Source: Desulfobacteraceae bacterium (GTDB lineage Bacteria; Desulfobacterota; Desulfobacteria; Desulfobacterales; Desulfobacteraceae). Taken from it: a stretch of DNA of 12,993 nt. The position numbers and the translations under genes were made by a program. Positions 1-5,814 of this stretch are shown here, in pieces (positions within the stretch are counted from its first letter, which is position 1; each line of letters starts with the position of its first letter). The notes under the pieces were generated by a model. That model saw only the letters and a list, made by a program, of their open reading frames with translations. It made no database searches and was not told the DNA's origin. The stretch is from contig PIVQ01000129.1 of assembly GCA_003354055.1 (NCBI GenBank), forward strand, positions 1 to 12,993, read 5' to 3'.

Positions 1-18
1 ATCAAAACTTGGGTTCAT
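1..18 (-). CDS. 5' end of an unidentified gene (first six codons only)
   Basis: The minus strand shows an ATG at 18-16 followed by codons for MNPSFD, running off the left edge of the window. A clean Shine-Dalgarno GGAGG lies at 28-24, five bases before the ATG. A plausible promoter lies further upstream (87-59). These three signals in order make a real gene start likely. Six residues are too few to name a product. The gene points the same way as the archaemetzincin operon but is separated from it by about 300 bp with its own promoter, so it is probably a separate transcription unit. Confidence 0.6.
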
Positions 19-325
19 ATCGACCTCCATTCCTATTTCTTATAGAAATATCAGGTAGATAATCTCCTTTGACCTGTCAAAGGTCAATTATGATTTTGTT
101 ACGTCAAGTAGAATAATATGTTGAGTGGATGACTCAAGTATCATTATCCAAAGTAAAAATCTTATATGGGATAATTTTGTCCAAGATATCTGCTGTATCC
201 ATGATATTTTTTTGAACAGAAAAAAATGAATTTTCAGTAAAATATTGAAGCAAATGAGAACCCTTTAAAAAGCAATTCGCTGCTCCCCCTTTTCTCGCTG
301 TTCCAGCTGTTCTCGCTTCTCTCGC
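19..325. other. Intergenic region, AT-rich, no complete gene seen
   Basis: This region separates the archaemetzincin stop from the start of the truncated left-hand gene. It holds the minus-strand promoter and palindrome (59-87), a small hairpin TATTTC-TTATA-GAAATA (34-50) in the presumed leader just upstream of the GGAGG, an all-A/T inverted repeat (206-227) with an 8-bp stem, and most of a 9-bp tandem repeat array (274-327). A 22-codon minus-strand ORF (202-134) has no ribosome binding site and is not called. I see no convincing factor-independent terminator for the operon to its right. Confidence 0.6.
59..87 (-). promoter_or_regulatory. Promoter with overlapping palindromic operator
   Basis: On the minus strand TTGACC (87-82) is followed by exactly 17 bases and then GATTAT (64-59), a good -35 and a fair -10. 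The leader to the ATG at 18 would be about 35 nt. An inverted repeat, TTGACC-TGTCAAA-GGTCAA (69-87), covers the -35 and part of the spacer. A second overlapping dyad, TTTGA-CCTG-TCAAA, lies at 68-81. This placement is typical of a repressor site. The regulator is not identifiable from the window; autoregulation by the truncated gene is only a guess. Confidence 0.45.
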
Positions 326-327
326 TT
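274..327 (-). repeat. 9-bp tandem repeats at the end of the archaemetzincin gene
   Basis: Read on the minus strand, six consecutive 9-mers follow each other without gaps: AAGCGAGAG, AAGCGAGAA, CAGCTGGAA, CAGCGAGAA, then the more diverged AAGGGGGAG and CAGCGAATT. The first four share a consensus near MAGCGAGAR. The first unit overlaps the TAA stop (328-326) of the archaemetzincin. In the +1 frame relative to that gene the array encodes KRE KRE QLE QRE KGE QRI and then stops at 267-265. Short in-phase arrays of this kind change copy number by slippage. Confidence 0.75.
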
Positions 328-874
328 ATTCCATCCGCCTGATATCATCCTCCAGCATAATCCGGCAATAGCGGCAGAAATGACGGGATTTTCTGTCCAC
401 ATCATCTATTTTCCGGCAATAATACATGATACATCGTTCATCATCACAATGACGAAGGTCAAAGCAATGTCCCAGTTCATGAACAGCCTCTTTGAGAATC
501 CGGCCGGCCCCGGCATCCACCCCGCCCATGTCCGGCCCGCTGATGAGTCTTGATATGGATATGATGCATGCCCTGCCGCCAAGTTGGGCTTCCCCGTATA
601 CGTGGGTAAGGATCGGAATAAAAAGATCTTCACGGGTGATTCCCAGGATCTTGAGACCATCGTCGGGACAGAGGGACGCCAGGGAATCCAGCACCGGAGT
701 GGAATGATATTGATTCCGCTCCGCATCATGGGCAAATCCCAGATCATCCAGCAGCGTCACCACCCGGATGTTAAACCCGAATATTTCGGGCAGCTTATTC
801 GCCAGAATCTTTGTCACCCAGGGGGCAAGCTCTCCGATGGGCGAAAGGATCAATGTGTGGGAAGAGGCGGTCAT
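326..874 (-). CDS. amzA: Archaemetzincin-type zinc metalloprotease
   Basis: This 182-residue protein has the archaemetzincin signature. HELGH (132-136) supplies two zinc-binding His and the catalytic Glu, His142 is the third ligand, and Cys143, Cys148, Cys167 and Cys170 form the family's second, structural metal site. Met150 sits in the family's C-x-M position. Length fits the family (about 170-200 residues). Two oddities are visible: the usual Gly in HExxHxxGxxH is Asp139, and the spacing between Met150 and the CxxC pair is 16 residues rather than the usual 17. There is no signal peptide, so it is probably cytoplasmic. The natural substrate is unknown for the family. The ATG lies 3 bp after the response regulator stop with no strong ribosome site of its own, suggesting translational coupling. 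A repeat array overlaps the stop codon. Confidence 0.88.
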   Translation of the reverse strand: MTASSHTLILSPIGELAPWVTKILANKLPEIFGFNIRVVTLLDDLGFAHDAERNQYHSTPVLDSLASLCPDDGLKILGITREDLFIPILTHVYGEAQLGGRACIISISRLISGPDMGGVDAGAGRILKEAVHELGHCFDLRHCDDERCIMYYCRKIDDVDRKSRHFCRYCRIMLEDDIRRME

Positions 875-877
875 TGC

Positions 878-2239
878 TCAGTCTTTATCAGGACCTTTTG
901 GCGAGACCAGTTCATAACGTTTTATCTTATTATAGAGGGTGGACCTGTCAATACCCAGAAGGACTGCCCCCTTTGAGATATTCCACCCGGTCTGCTCCAG
1001 AATTTTGGCAATATGGTTCTTCTCCATATCGCTGAGGGAGAAATACCGTTGTTTTAACTCCTCCTCCAGTGAAAAGCCGATGGGCAGATCAAGGGGAGTG
1101 ATGGTCCGGGTCTTACAGACCACGACGGCCCGCTCCACAGCATTGGACAATTCCCTGACATTGCCCGGCCATTCATAGAGCATGAGTTCATCCATGGCAT
1201 CTCTTGCGATCCGTTCCACTCCCCGGTTAACCTCCCGTGTGAATTTCTCCAGAAAATGATTAGCGAGCAGGGGAATATCTTCCTTACGGTCCCGCAAGGG
1301 GGGCATGGTCAGGGTAATGACGTTGAGGCGATAGTAAAGATCTTCCCTGAATATCCGGTTCTGGATGGCCTGAACCAGGTCGGCATTGGTGGCGGCGATA
1401 ACCCTGAAATCAGCGGTCAGGGGTTGGGTACCCCCGACTTTGTAAAAGATCTTATCCTCCAGCACCTGGAGGAGATCGATCTGCATGCGCATGGAAATTT
1501 CACCGATTTCATCCAGAAACAGAGTCCCGCCGCAGGCCACCTCCAGACGACCTTTCCGGTTTTCCTTGGCATCGGTGAATGCCCCTTTTCTATGGCCGAA
1601 CAATTCGCTTTCCATGATATGGGGGGGGATGGCCCCACAATTCACAGAGACAAAAGGACCGTCCTGCAAGCGGCTGTTGGAGTGGATGGCCTTGGCAGCA
1701 AGGCCCTTGCCGGAACCGGTTTCTCCGGTAATCAGTACCGTGGCCTCTGAATCCTTGATATCCCGGATCAGGGTAAAGATCTCCTGCATGGGCCTGGACT
1801 GGCCGATCATGCTTTCAAACCGTGCCTGCTCCTCAAAGGTCTCTTTGAGATAGATATTCTCCCGTTTTTGAGACCTATGATCCATAAGCTTCTTGATAAG
1901 GACCCCAAGTTCATCCGGGTCAAAGGGCTTGAGAAGATAGTCAAAGGCATGGGATTTCATGGCCTGGACCGCAGACGGCACAGAGCCGAAAGCCGTGATC
2001 ATGATCACATCAATATCCGGGTACTCTTCTTTGACATGAGCCAGCACATCCATCCCGGATATCCCGTCCATCTGGATATCCAGAAGGATCACATCAAAAC
2101 TGCTGGTTTTAAGGGCTTCAATGGCCAGTTCACCGCTTTCCAGAGTATCCACTTGATATCCGTCCCGCCGCAACCATCCGGCAAGGGATTCCCGGATGAC
2201 CAGCTCGTCATCCACCACCAGAATACGTGCTGCTTCCAT
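878..2239 (-). CDS. Sigma-54-dependent NtrC-family response regulator
   Basis: The 453 residues show the complete three-domain NtrC layout. The receiver domain (about 4-118) has acidic pocket Asp10-Asp11, phospho-acceptor Asp54, Thr82 and Lys104. The AAA+ sigma-54 activation domain (about 143-370) has Walker A GETGSGKG (172-179), the sigma-54 contact loop as GAFTDA (219-224) in place of the classical GAFTGA, Walker B GGTLFLDEIGE (237-247) and WPGNVREL (357-364). A Fis-type helix-turn-helix lies near 420-443. It should bind enhancer DNA and drive RNA polymerase-sigma-54 when phosphorylated. The start is backed by AAGGGG 8 bases before the ATG. It lies 17 bp downstream of the nitroreductase gene and 3 bp before amzA. 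No kinase lies in this operon; the divergent hybrid kinase is a candidate partner. A sigma-54-like site upstream of the operon suggests autoregulation. Confidence 0.95.
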   Translation of the reverse strand: MEAARILVVDDELVIRESLAGWLRRDGYQVDTLESGELAIEALKTSSFDVILLDIQMDGISGMDVLAHVKEEYPDIDVIMITAFGSVPSAVQAMKSHAFDYLLKPFDPDELGVLIKKLMDHRSQKRENIYLKETFEEQARFESMIGQSRPMQEIFTLIRDIKDSEATVLITGETGSGKGLAAKAIHSNSRLQDGPFVSVNCGAIPPHIMESELFGHRKGAFTDAKENRKGRLEVACGGTLFLDEIGEISMRMQIDLLQVLEDKIFYKVGGTQPLTADFRVIAATNADLVQAIQNRIFREDLYYRLNVITLTMPPLRDRKEDIPLLANHFLEKFTREVNRGVERIARDAMDELMLYEWPGNVRELSNAVERAVVVCKTRTITPLDLPIGFSLEEELKQRYFSLSDMEKNHIAKILEQTGWNISKGAVLLGIDRSTLYNKIKRYELVSPKGPDKD

Positions 2240-2256
2240 ATAACTATCCCCTTAAT

Positions 2257-2880
2257 CTAAAGGATTTCCACCAGCCTTTCCCGGTCATGCCGGCGCCTGG
2301 GGGTCTGATCACCCGCCCTGTACCCCAGAGCCACCAGTACAGCCACCTGGAACTCACTGGCATCAATTTCAAGAATCGCTTCCACTTTATCCTTTTCAAA
2401 CCCCTCCATGGGACAGGTATCTATACCCAGCGAGGCAGCAGTTGTCATTATATTGGCAAGACCGATATAGCATTGTTTGGCAGTCCAGGCATAGGTCGAC
2501 ATCCTGGGATTAACTTCGGTCTTAAGATACCACTTGTACCGATCCACATAGGCTTTGGTAGAATCTTCGGGAAGGCCCCGGCGCCCAAAATTTTTCAGTA
2601 CATAATCATTGTCCGGCTCAACCAGTGACGGTCTTGCAAGAATCACAATCACATGGCTGGCATCGGTGACCTGGGCCTGGTCCCAGCAGGCAGGCCTGAC
2701 CTTTTCTCTTATCTCTTCTGAGGCCAGTACCAGAAACTTCCAGGCCTCCATGCCAAAGGAGGTGGGGGAGAGACAGGCCGCATCAAGAATGATATCCAGA
2801 TCTTTTGGACTCACTTTTTTATCAGGGTCAAATTGTTTACAGGCATGACGAAAATTTAACGCATCTATTACAGGATTCAT
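2257..2880 (-). CDS. NfsB-like NAD(P)H nitroreductase family protein
   Basis: This 207-residue protein is a member of the FMN-dependent nitroreductase fold (E. coli NfsB is about 217 residues). FMN-binding features are visible: the basic N-terminal RHACKQFD (11-18), the loop SPTSFGMEAWKF (38-49), TDASHVIV (72-79), the middle WTAKQCYIGLAN segment (132-143), GIDTCPMEGF (152-161) and the C-terminal LGYRAGD (185-191). Known members reduce nitro compounds, quinones or flavins with NAD(P)H; the substrate cannot be read from sequence. AAAGGA precedes the ATG at good spacing. It is the first gene of the operon and lies about 78 bp downstream of the sigma-54-like promoter, so it may be part of a stress or redox response controlled by the regulator behind it. 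Co-transcription with a protease is unusual. Confidence 0.88.
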   Translation of the reverse strand: MNPVIDALNFRHACKQFDPDKKVSPKDLDIILDAACLSPTSFGMEAWKFLVLASEEIREKVRPACWDQAQVTDASHVIVILARPSLVEPDNDYVLKNFGRRGLPEDSTKAYVDRYKWYLKTEVNPRMSTYAWTAKQCYIGLANIMTTAASLGIDTCPMEGFEKDKVEAILEIDASEFQVAVLVALGYRAGDQTPRRRHDRERLVEIL

Positions 2881-2957
2881 ATTTTTTCCTTTTACACGAT
2901 ATCTTCGGGTCGTCTTTTTGGGTTCAGGTCTCGGGAGCCTAAATCAGAGTGTCAGGG

Positions 2958-2972
2958 GCAAGCATACCGCCA
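2958..2972 (-). promoter_or_regulatory. Candidate sigma-54 (-24/-12) promoter
   Basis: The minus strand reads TGGCGG-TATGC-TTGC, matching TGGCAC-N5-TTGC with exactly ten bases between the essential GG and GC. Two of the -24 block bases differ (GG for AC). Transcription would start near 2946, giving a leader of about 65 nt before the nitroreductase ATG at 2880. The operon's second gene encodes a sigma-54 activator, which supports the call. The rest of the intergenic space up to the kinase gene could hold activator sites, but I could not identify a clear one. Confidence 0.5.
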
Positions 2973-3027
2973 AAATTGAATCAGCGTACAGCACAAGAAA
3001 GGACAAATTCCCAAGACCGGTTTAAAG

Positions 3028-3033
3028 TATAGT
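3028..3033 (+). promoter_or_regulatory. Possible -10 element (TATAGT) for the hybrid kinase gene
   Basis: TATAGT is a near-consensus -10 hexamer in the divergent gap. No convincing -35 lies 16-18 bp upstream, so this is weak. If used, transcription would start near 3040, before all three candidate kinase start codons. Confidence 0.25.
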
Positions 3034-3111
3034 CAATATTTCCCCTGAACAAAAGTGCTTATTGATAATTCTGGGATTTCTGATAGGCTAAAAATTAAAA
3101 ACCTATTTGCT

Positions 3112-4965
3112 ATGCCCCTGAAAAAACATATAAAAGCCATAATTGACCCACCCGGAAAAGCTATGCCCATAGGGATTGACTATTTTCGTGAACGGCTGTT
3201 GTTCTCTCTGCTTCTGGTCATCGCCGGATTCGGTTCCATTGCCTACCTGCCCAGTATTTACTATGGGTTTATCTACAAATACTACAGCGTAATCTTCATT
3301 GACACCCTTGCCTTGGGATGGGTATTTTTTCTCCTTGTCAGAAAAAATCTTTCCTTTTTTCACAAAAGCCTCGGCCTGCTTGTTGTCTTTTATATTCTCG
3401 GGGTATGGCTCCTGGTCATTCTGGGTCCGACAGGCGCGGGCTTCATGTGGCTGTTACTCTTCTCCATTATGACCGGGGTGCTGCTGGGATTTAAGCCGGC
3501 CATCCTGTCCTTTTCCCTTAACTTTATCACCATTGCTGTACTCAGTGTACTGGTGTTCAAACAGATCCTGACCTGGCAGTACATCCCCTCTGCGGGAAGG
3601 GTCATCTGGACCGTAAAAGCCGTCAACTTTATCTGCATCAATGCCATCGTTGCAATATCTACCGGATTTTTGATCACTAAAATCAGTTGGATGGTCAGGG
3701 AAGAACAGCAGCGCCGCCGAGCCCTTGCCCTGGAAATGCAGGCACGGCTCCAGGCAGAAAAAGAAAACAAGGATCTCACCATCCGGTTACACCAGTCCCA
3801 GAAAATGGAAGCCATGGGCACACTGGCGGGCGGTGTTGCCCATGACTTCAACAATATACTGAGCACCATTATGGGATATTCGGAATTGTCCCTCCTTGAG
3901 CCCAAGGTACCCGAACAGGTGCGGGAGAACCTTAACCACATTATCAGAGCAGGTGAACGCGCCAAGGGAATTTCTCACCAGATCCTTACATTCAGCCGTC
4001 AGACACCTTCCCATAAAGTTCTCAATGATCTGGGCCAAATTGCAAAAGAGTGCATCGACTTCTTTAAAATAGGTATCTCTCCGGGAATTACCCTGACCCG
4101 GGATATCCCCCCGCAGCCCTTCCCAATCCTGGCAGATAAAAACCAGATATACCAGGTTATCATGAACCTGCTGACAAATGGTTTCCAGGCCATGGATCAT
4201 GCTCTGAACCTAAGTGATGAAAAAAAGCGGACGGAAAAAAAGTATAACATATCCCTGTCTGTCACCCATGTCACCGGTCTGGACATTCCCGCAGGGCAGG
4301 ACAGCCCCACTGCGAGTTATCTGGCTCTTATTGTTAAAGATACAGGCAAAGGCATCCCCCCCGAACTTGTTTCAAGGGTATTTGAGCCCTATTTTACCAC
4401 CAAGGAAACCGGCAAAGGAACCGGAATGGGCCTTTCCATCTCCCATGGAATCATCAAAGACCACGGAGGAGAAATCTTCGTAAAGAGTGACACCGAGAAA
4501 GGTAGTACATTTACAGTATTTTTGCCCGTTCATGGCAAAACCGCTCCTGTGACGCCCACGGCAATTGATCCAAAACTTGGCGGCCGGGAACGTATCCTGA
4601 TGGTAGATGATGAGACAGCGGTATTAAATATTCAAAAAAACTTTCTCACCCTGTTCGGATACCGGGTCACGGTGTGTAATACTCCGGCCAAGGCATTGAA
4701 CCTGATCCGGAATAGAGCCCATAGATTTGATCTGGTGGTAACGGACCGAAAAATGCCTGATATGACAGGAAATGAATTACACCGCCTGATATCCGGATAC
4801 CGCCCCGGCCTGCCGGTTATTCTATGTTCCGGCTTCCCGGCCAAAGAAGATGAGGAAATCTTTGACTATGTGCTGGTCAAACCGGTCACCAGAATCGATC
4901 TGGCCACAGCCATAAGAAGGATATTGGACAAGCAAAACCCTCAAACTCCCTCGCATCCCAATTAA
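3112..4965 (+). CDS. Membrane-anchored hybrid sensor histidine kinase with C-terminal receiver
   Basis: About 617 residues from the ATG used here. The frame is open to a GTG at 3055, and an ATG at 3163 is the other option; none has a strong ribosome site, though GGAAAA precedes 3163. Residues below count from 3055. About six hydrophobic segments span 48-210, then a charged helix (214-245) leads into HisKA with the phospho-His263 in GGVAHDFNN. The ATPase domain has N-box Asn375, G1 DTGKGI (429-434), F-box FEPYFTT (443-449) and G2 GTGMGLS (455-461). A receiver follows with Asp518-Asp519, acceptor Asp564, Ser592 and Lys609. There is no PAS domain, so sensing is probably through the membrane part. 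It has no DNA-binding output, so phosphate presumably passes to another protein; the divergent NtrC-type regulator is the nearest candidate. It ends 36 bp from the convergent tetR gene. Confidence 0.93.
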   Translation: MPLKKHIKAIIDPPGKAMPIGIDYFRERLLFSLLLVIAGFGSIAYLPSIYYGFIYKYYSVIFIDTLALGWVFFLLVRKNLSFFHKSLGLLVVFYILGVWLLVILGPTGAGFMWLLLFSIMTGVLLGFKPAILSFSLNFITIAVLSVLVFKQILTWQYIPSAGRVIWTVKAVNFICINAIVAISTGFLITKISWMVREEQQRRRALALEMQARLQAEKENKDLTIRLHQSQKMEAMGTLAGGVAHDFNNILSTIMGYSELSLLEPKVPEQVRENLNHIIRAGERAKGISHQILTFSRQTPSHKVLNDLGQIAKECIDFFKIGISPGITLTRDIPPQPFPILADKNQIYQVIMNLLTNGFQAMDHALNLSDEKKRTEKKYNISLSVTHVTGLDIPAGQDSPTASYLALIVKDTGKGIPPELVSRVFEPYFTTKETGKGTGMGLSISHGIIKDHGGEIFVKSDTEKGSTFTVFLPVHGKTAPVTPTAIDPKLGGRERILMVDDETAVLNIQKNFLTLFGYRVTVCNTPAKALNLIRNRAHRFDLVVTDRKMPDMTGNELHRLISGYRPGLPVILCSGFPAKEDEEIFDYVLVKPVTRIDLATAIRRILDKQNPQTPSHPN

Positions 4966-5001
4966 TTAATCAACCAAAAACTATCTTTCTTTGGACATGG
5001 G

Positions 5002-5628
5002 CTACCCTTGAAATAAGCCTTCAAGGGAGGGCAAAAATATATCCACCAGGGTTTGGTGGACCCATTTAAAATAAGCCTCGGAAGCAGGATCCAGACGAAG
5101 GAGCCAGGCCGCGCTTTCAGGGGTGCCTAAATAATAAAAGAGCAAGGCATTAAAGCTGTCCGTAAACCTGCAGACATCTTCATGGGACGCTTTGAATTTA
5201 AGGGATTGGATGAGTTGTTCCCGGACCGATTCCACAATTCCGATGATCCGGGTTTTACCGGGAACCGTTTCAACGGTTTCAGCAGAAAGGTTCAATAAAA
5301 ATATCCTGAACGACCAGGGATGACGTCTTGAAAACTCGATGAGACGGATGACAAACACGGAAAAACCACTGGCCCGCTCCATGCGGCTGACTTCAAGTAT
5401 GGCCTTTTCCGAGGCCAAAAAAAGCTCGGAACAGATCTGCTCTGCTACTGCATCAAAAAGCTCGGCCTTGGTGGGGAAGTAGTATCGAATCAAGGCATGG
5501 GGAAATCCGCCTTGTTTTGCAATCATTCGGATGCTGGCCGCGGTATAAGATTTTTCAGAAAAGATCTGGATGGCGGCATCCAGAATGGCTTTTCGGGTCT
5601 GTTTGGGATCTTTTTTCTTTTTTTTCAT
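5002..5628 (-). CDS. TetR/AcrR-family transcriptional repressor
   Basis: From the ATG at 5628 the protein is 208 residues, normal for TetR regulators. The N-terminal domain has the family pattern: TRKAILDAAIQIF (11-23), the helix-turn-helix region ASIRMIAKQGGFPHALIRYYF (about 31-51) and TKAELFDAV (53-61). The rest is a helical ligand and dimer domain with no obvious similarity that would name the inducer. In-frame starts at 5643 (ATG) and 5673 (GTG) also exist. I prefer 5628 because it leaves a short basic lead (MKKKKKDPKQ) before the conserved helix, but no start has an ideal ribosome site. The gene diverges from the Fe-S/acyl-CoA ligase operon, and two matching palindromes lie in the gap, so it very probably represses that operon and perhaps itself. 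Acyl-CoA would be a reasonable inducer given the ligase, but this is inference. Confidence 0.9.
   Translation of the reverse strand: MKKKKKDPKQTRKAILDAAIQIFSEKSYTAASIRMIAKQGGFPHALIRYYFPTKAELFDAVAEQICSELFLASEKAILEVSRMERASGFSVFVIRLIEFSRRHPWSFRIFLLNLSAETVETVPGKTRIIGIVESVREQLIQSLKFKASHEDVCRFTDSFNALLFYYLGTPESAAWLLRLDPASEAYFKWVHQTLVDIFLPSLEGLFQG
5005..5027. other. Hairpin between the convergent kinase and tetR ends
   Basis: CCCTTGAA-ATAAGCC-TTCAAGGG forms a perfect 8-bp stem with a 7-base loop. It overlaps the last codons of tetR (stop at 5004-5002) and lies 40 bp past the kinase stop. No T tract follows on either strand, so a terminator function is uncertain. Confidence 0.3.
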
Positions 5629-5702
5629 TCCATGTGATTCCATTCTCCGATTTCGGATACGCCACCCTAACACAGGGATTGCATGCTTTCAACTCAGTTT
5701 TT

Positions 5703-5720
5703 TTTGTACAGGCGTACAAA
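5703..5720. promoter_or_regulatory. Palindromic operator, copy 1 (probable TetR site)
   Basis: TTTGTAC-AGGC-GTACAAA is a perfect 7-bp inverted repeat with a 4-base spacer. It lies between the tetR start and the -35 of the divergent operon promoter. A second near-identical site begins exactly 53 bp downstream, about five helical turns away, so both sites face the same side of the DNA. TetR dimers commonly bind dyads of this size. Confidence 0.72.
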
Positions 5721-5726
5721 TATATC

Positions 5727-5755
5727 TTGACACGCTTTCCCACTTATGCGAATTT
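5727..5755 (+). promoter_or_regulatory. Probable promoter of the Fe-S / acyl-CoA ligase operon
   Basis: A consensus -35 TTGACA (5727-5732) is followed after 17 bases by GAATTT (5750-5755), a poor -10. The two palindromes lie directly on either side: copy 1 ends 6 bp before the -35 and copy 2 starts right after the -10, over the likely transcription start. This arrangement suits strong repression. Confidence 0.45.
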
Positions 5756-5773
5756 TTTGCACAGTCGTACAAA
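5756..5773. promoter_or_regulatory. Palindromic operator, copy 2 (probable TetR site)
   Basis: TTTGCAC-AGTC-GTACAAA repeats copy 1 with one mismatch in the left half-site and a nearly identical spacer. It covers the expected transcription start region and lies about 40 bp upstream of the first gene's start codon. Confidence 0.7.
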
Positions 5774-5799
5774 ACACTGTTTAATTGAAAAAACATTAT

Positions 5800-5805
5800 G
5801 GAAGG
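5800..5805 (+). promoter_or_regulatory. Ribosome binding site that favours a TTG start at 5815
   Basis: GGAAGG lies 9 bases before the TTG at 5815. The longer frame from the TTG at 5785 would place this strong site inside the coding region and has no ribosome site of its own. An ATG at 5798 is out of frame. Confidence 0.6.
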
Positions 5806-5814
5806 TGTGTCATC

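Noticed and set aside
134..202. 22-codon minus-strand ORF left of the archaemetzincin
   Set aside because: No ribosome binding site and no recognisable sequence; expected by chance in AT-rich DNA.
206..227. A/T-only inverted repeat as a terminator
   Set aside because: The 8-bp stem is all A-T, too weak for a convincing terminator, and lies 100 bp past the archaemetzincin stop.
1256..1750. Long plus-strand open frame (164 codons) antisense to the response regulator
   Set aside because: It mirrors the AAA+ domain coding strand and its translation has no domain pattern; a shadow of the real gene.
5629..5673. Longer tetR frame starting at GTG 5673
   Set aside because: No ribosome site at that GTG, and the extra residues precede a typical TetR N-terminus without adding a recognisable feature.
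5785..5814. Longer start (TTG at 5785) for the QueG-like gene
   Set aside because: No ribosome binding site precedes it, while GGAAGG lies at proper distance from the in-frame TTG at 5815.
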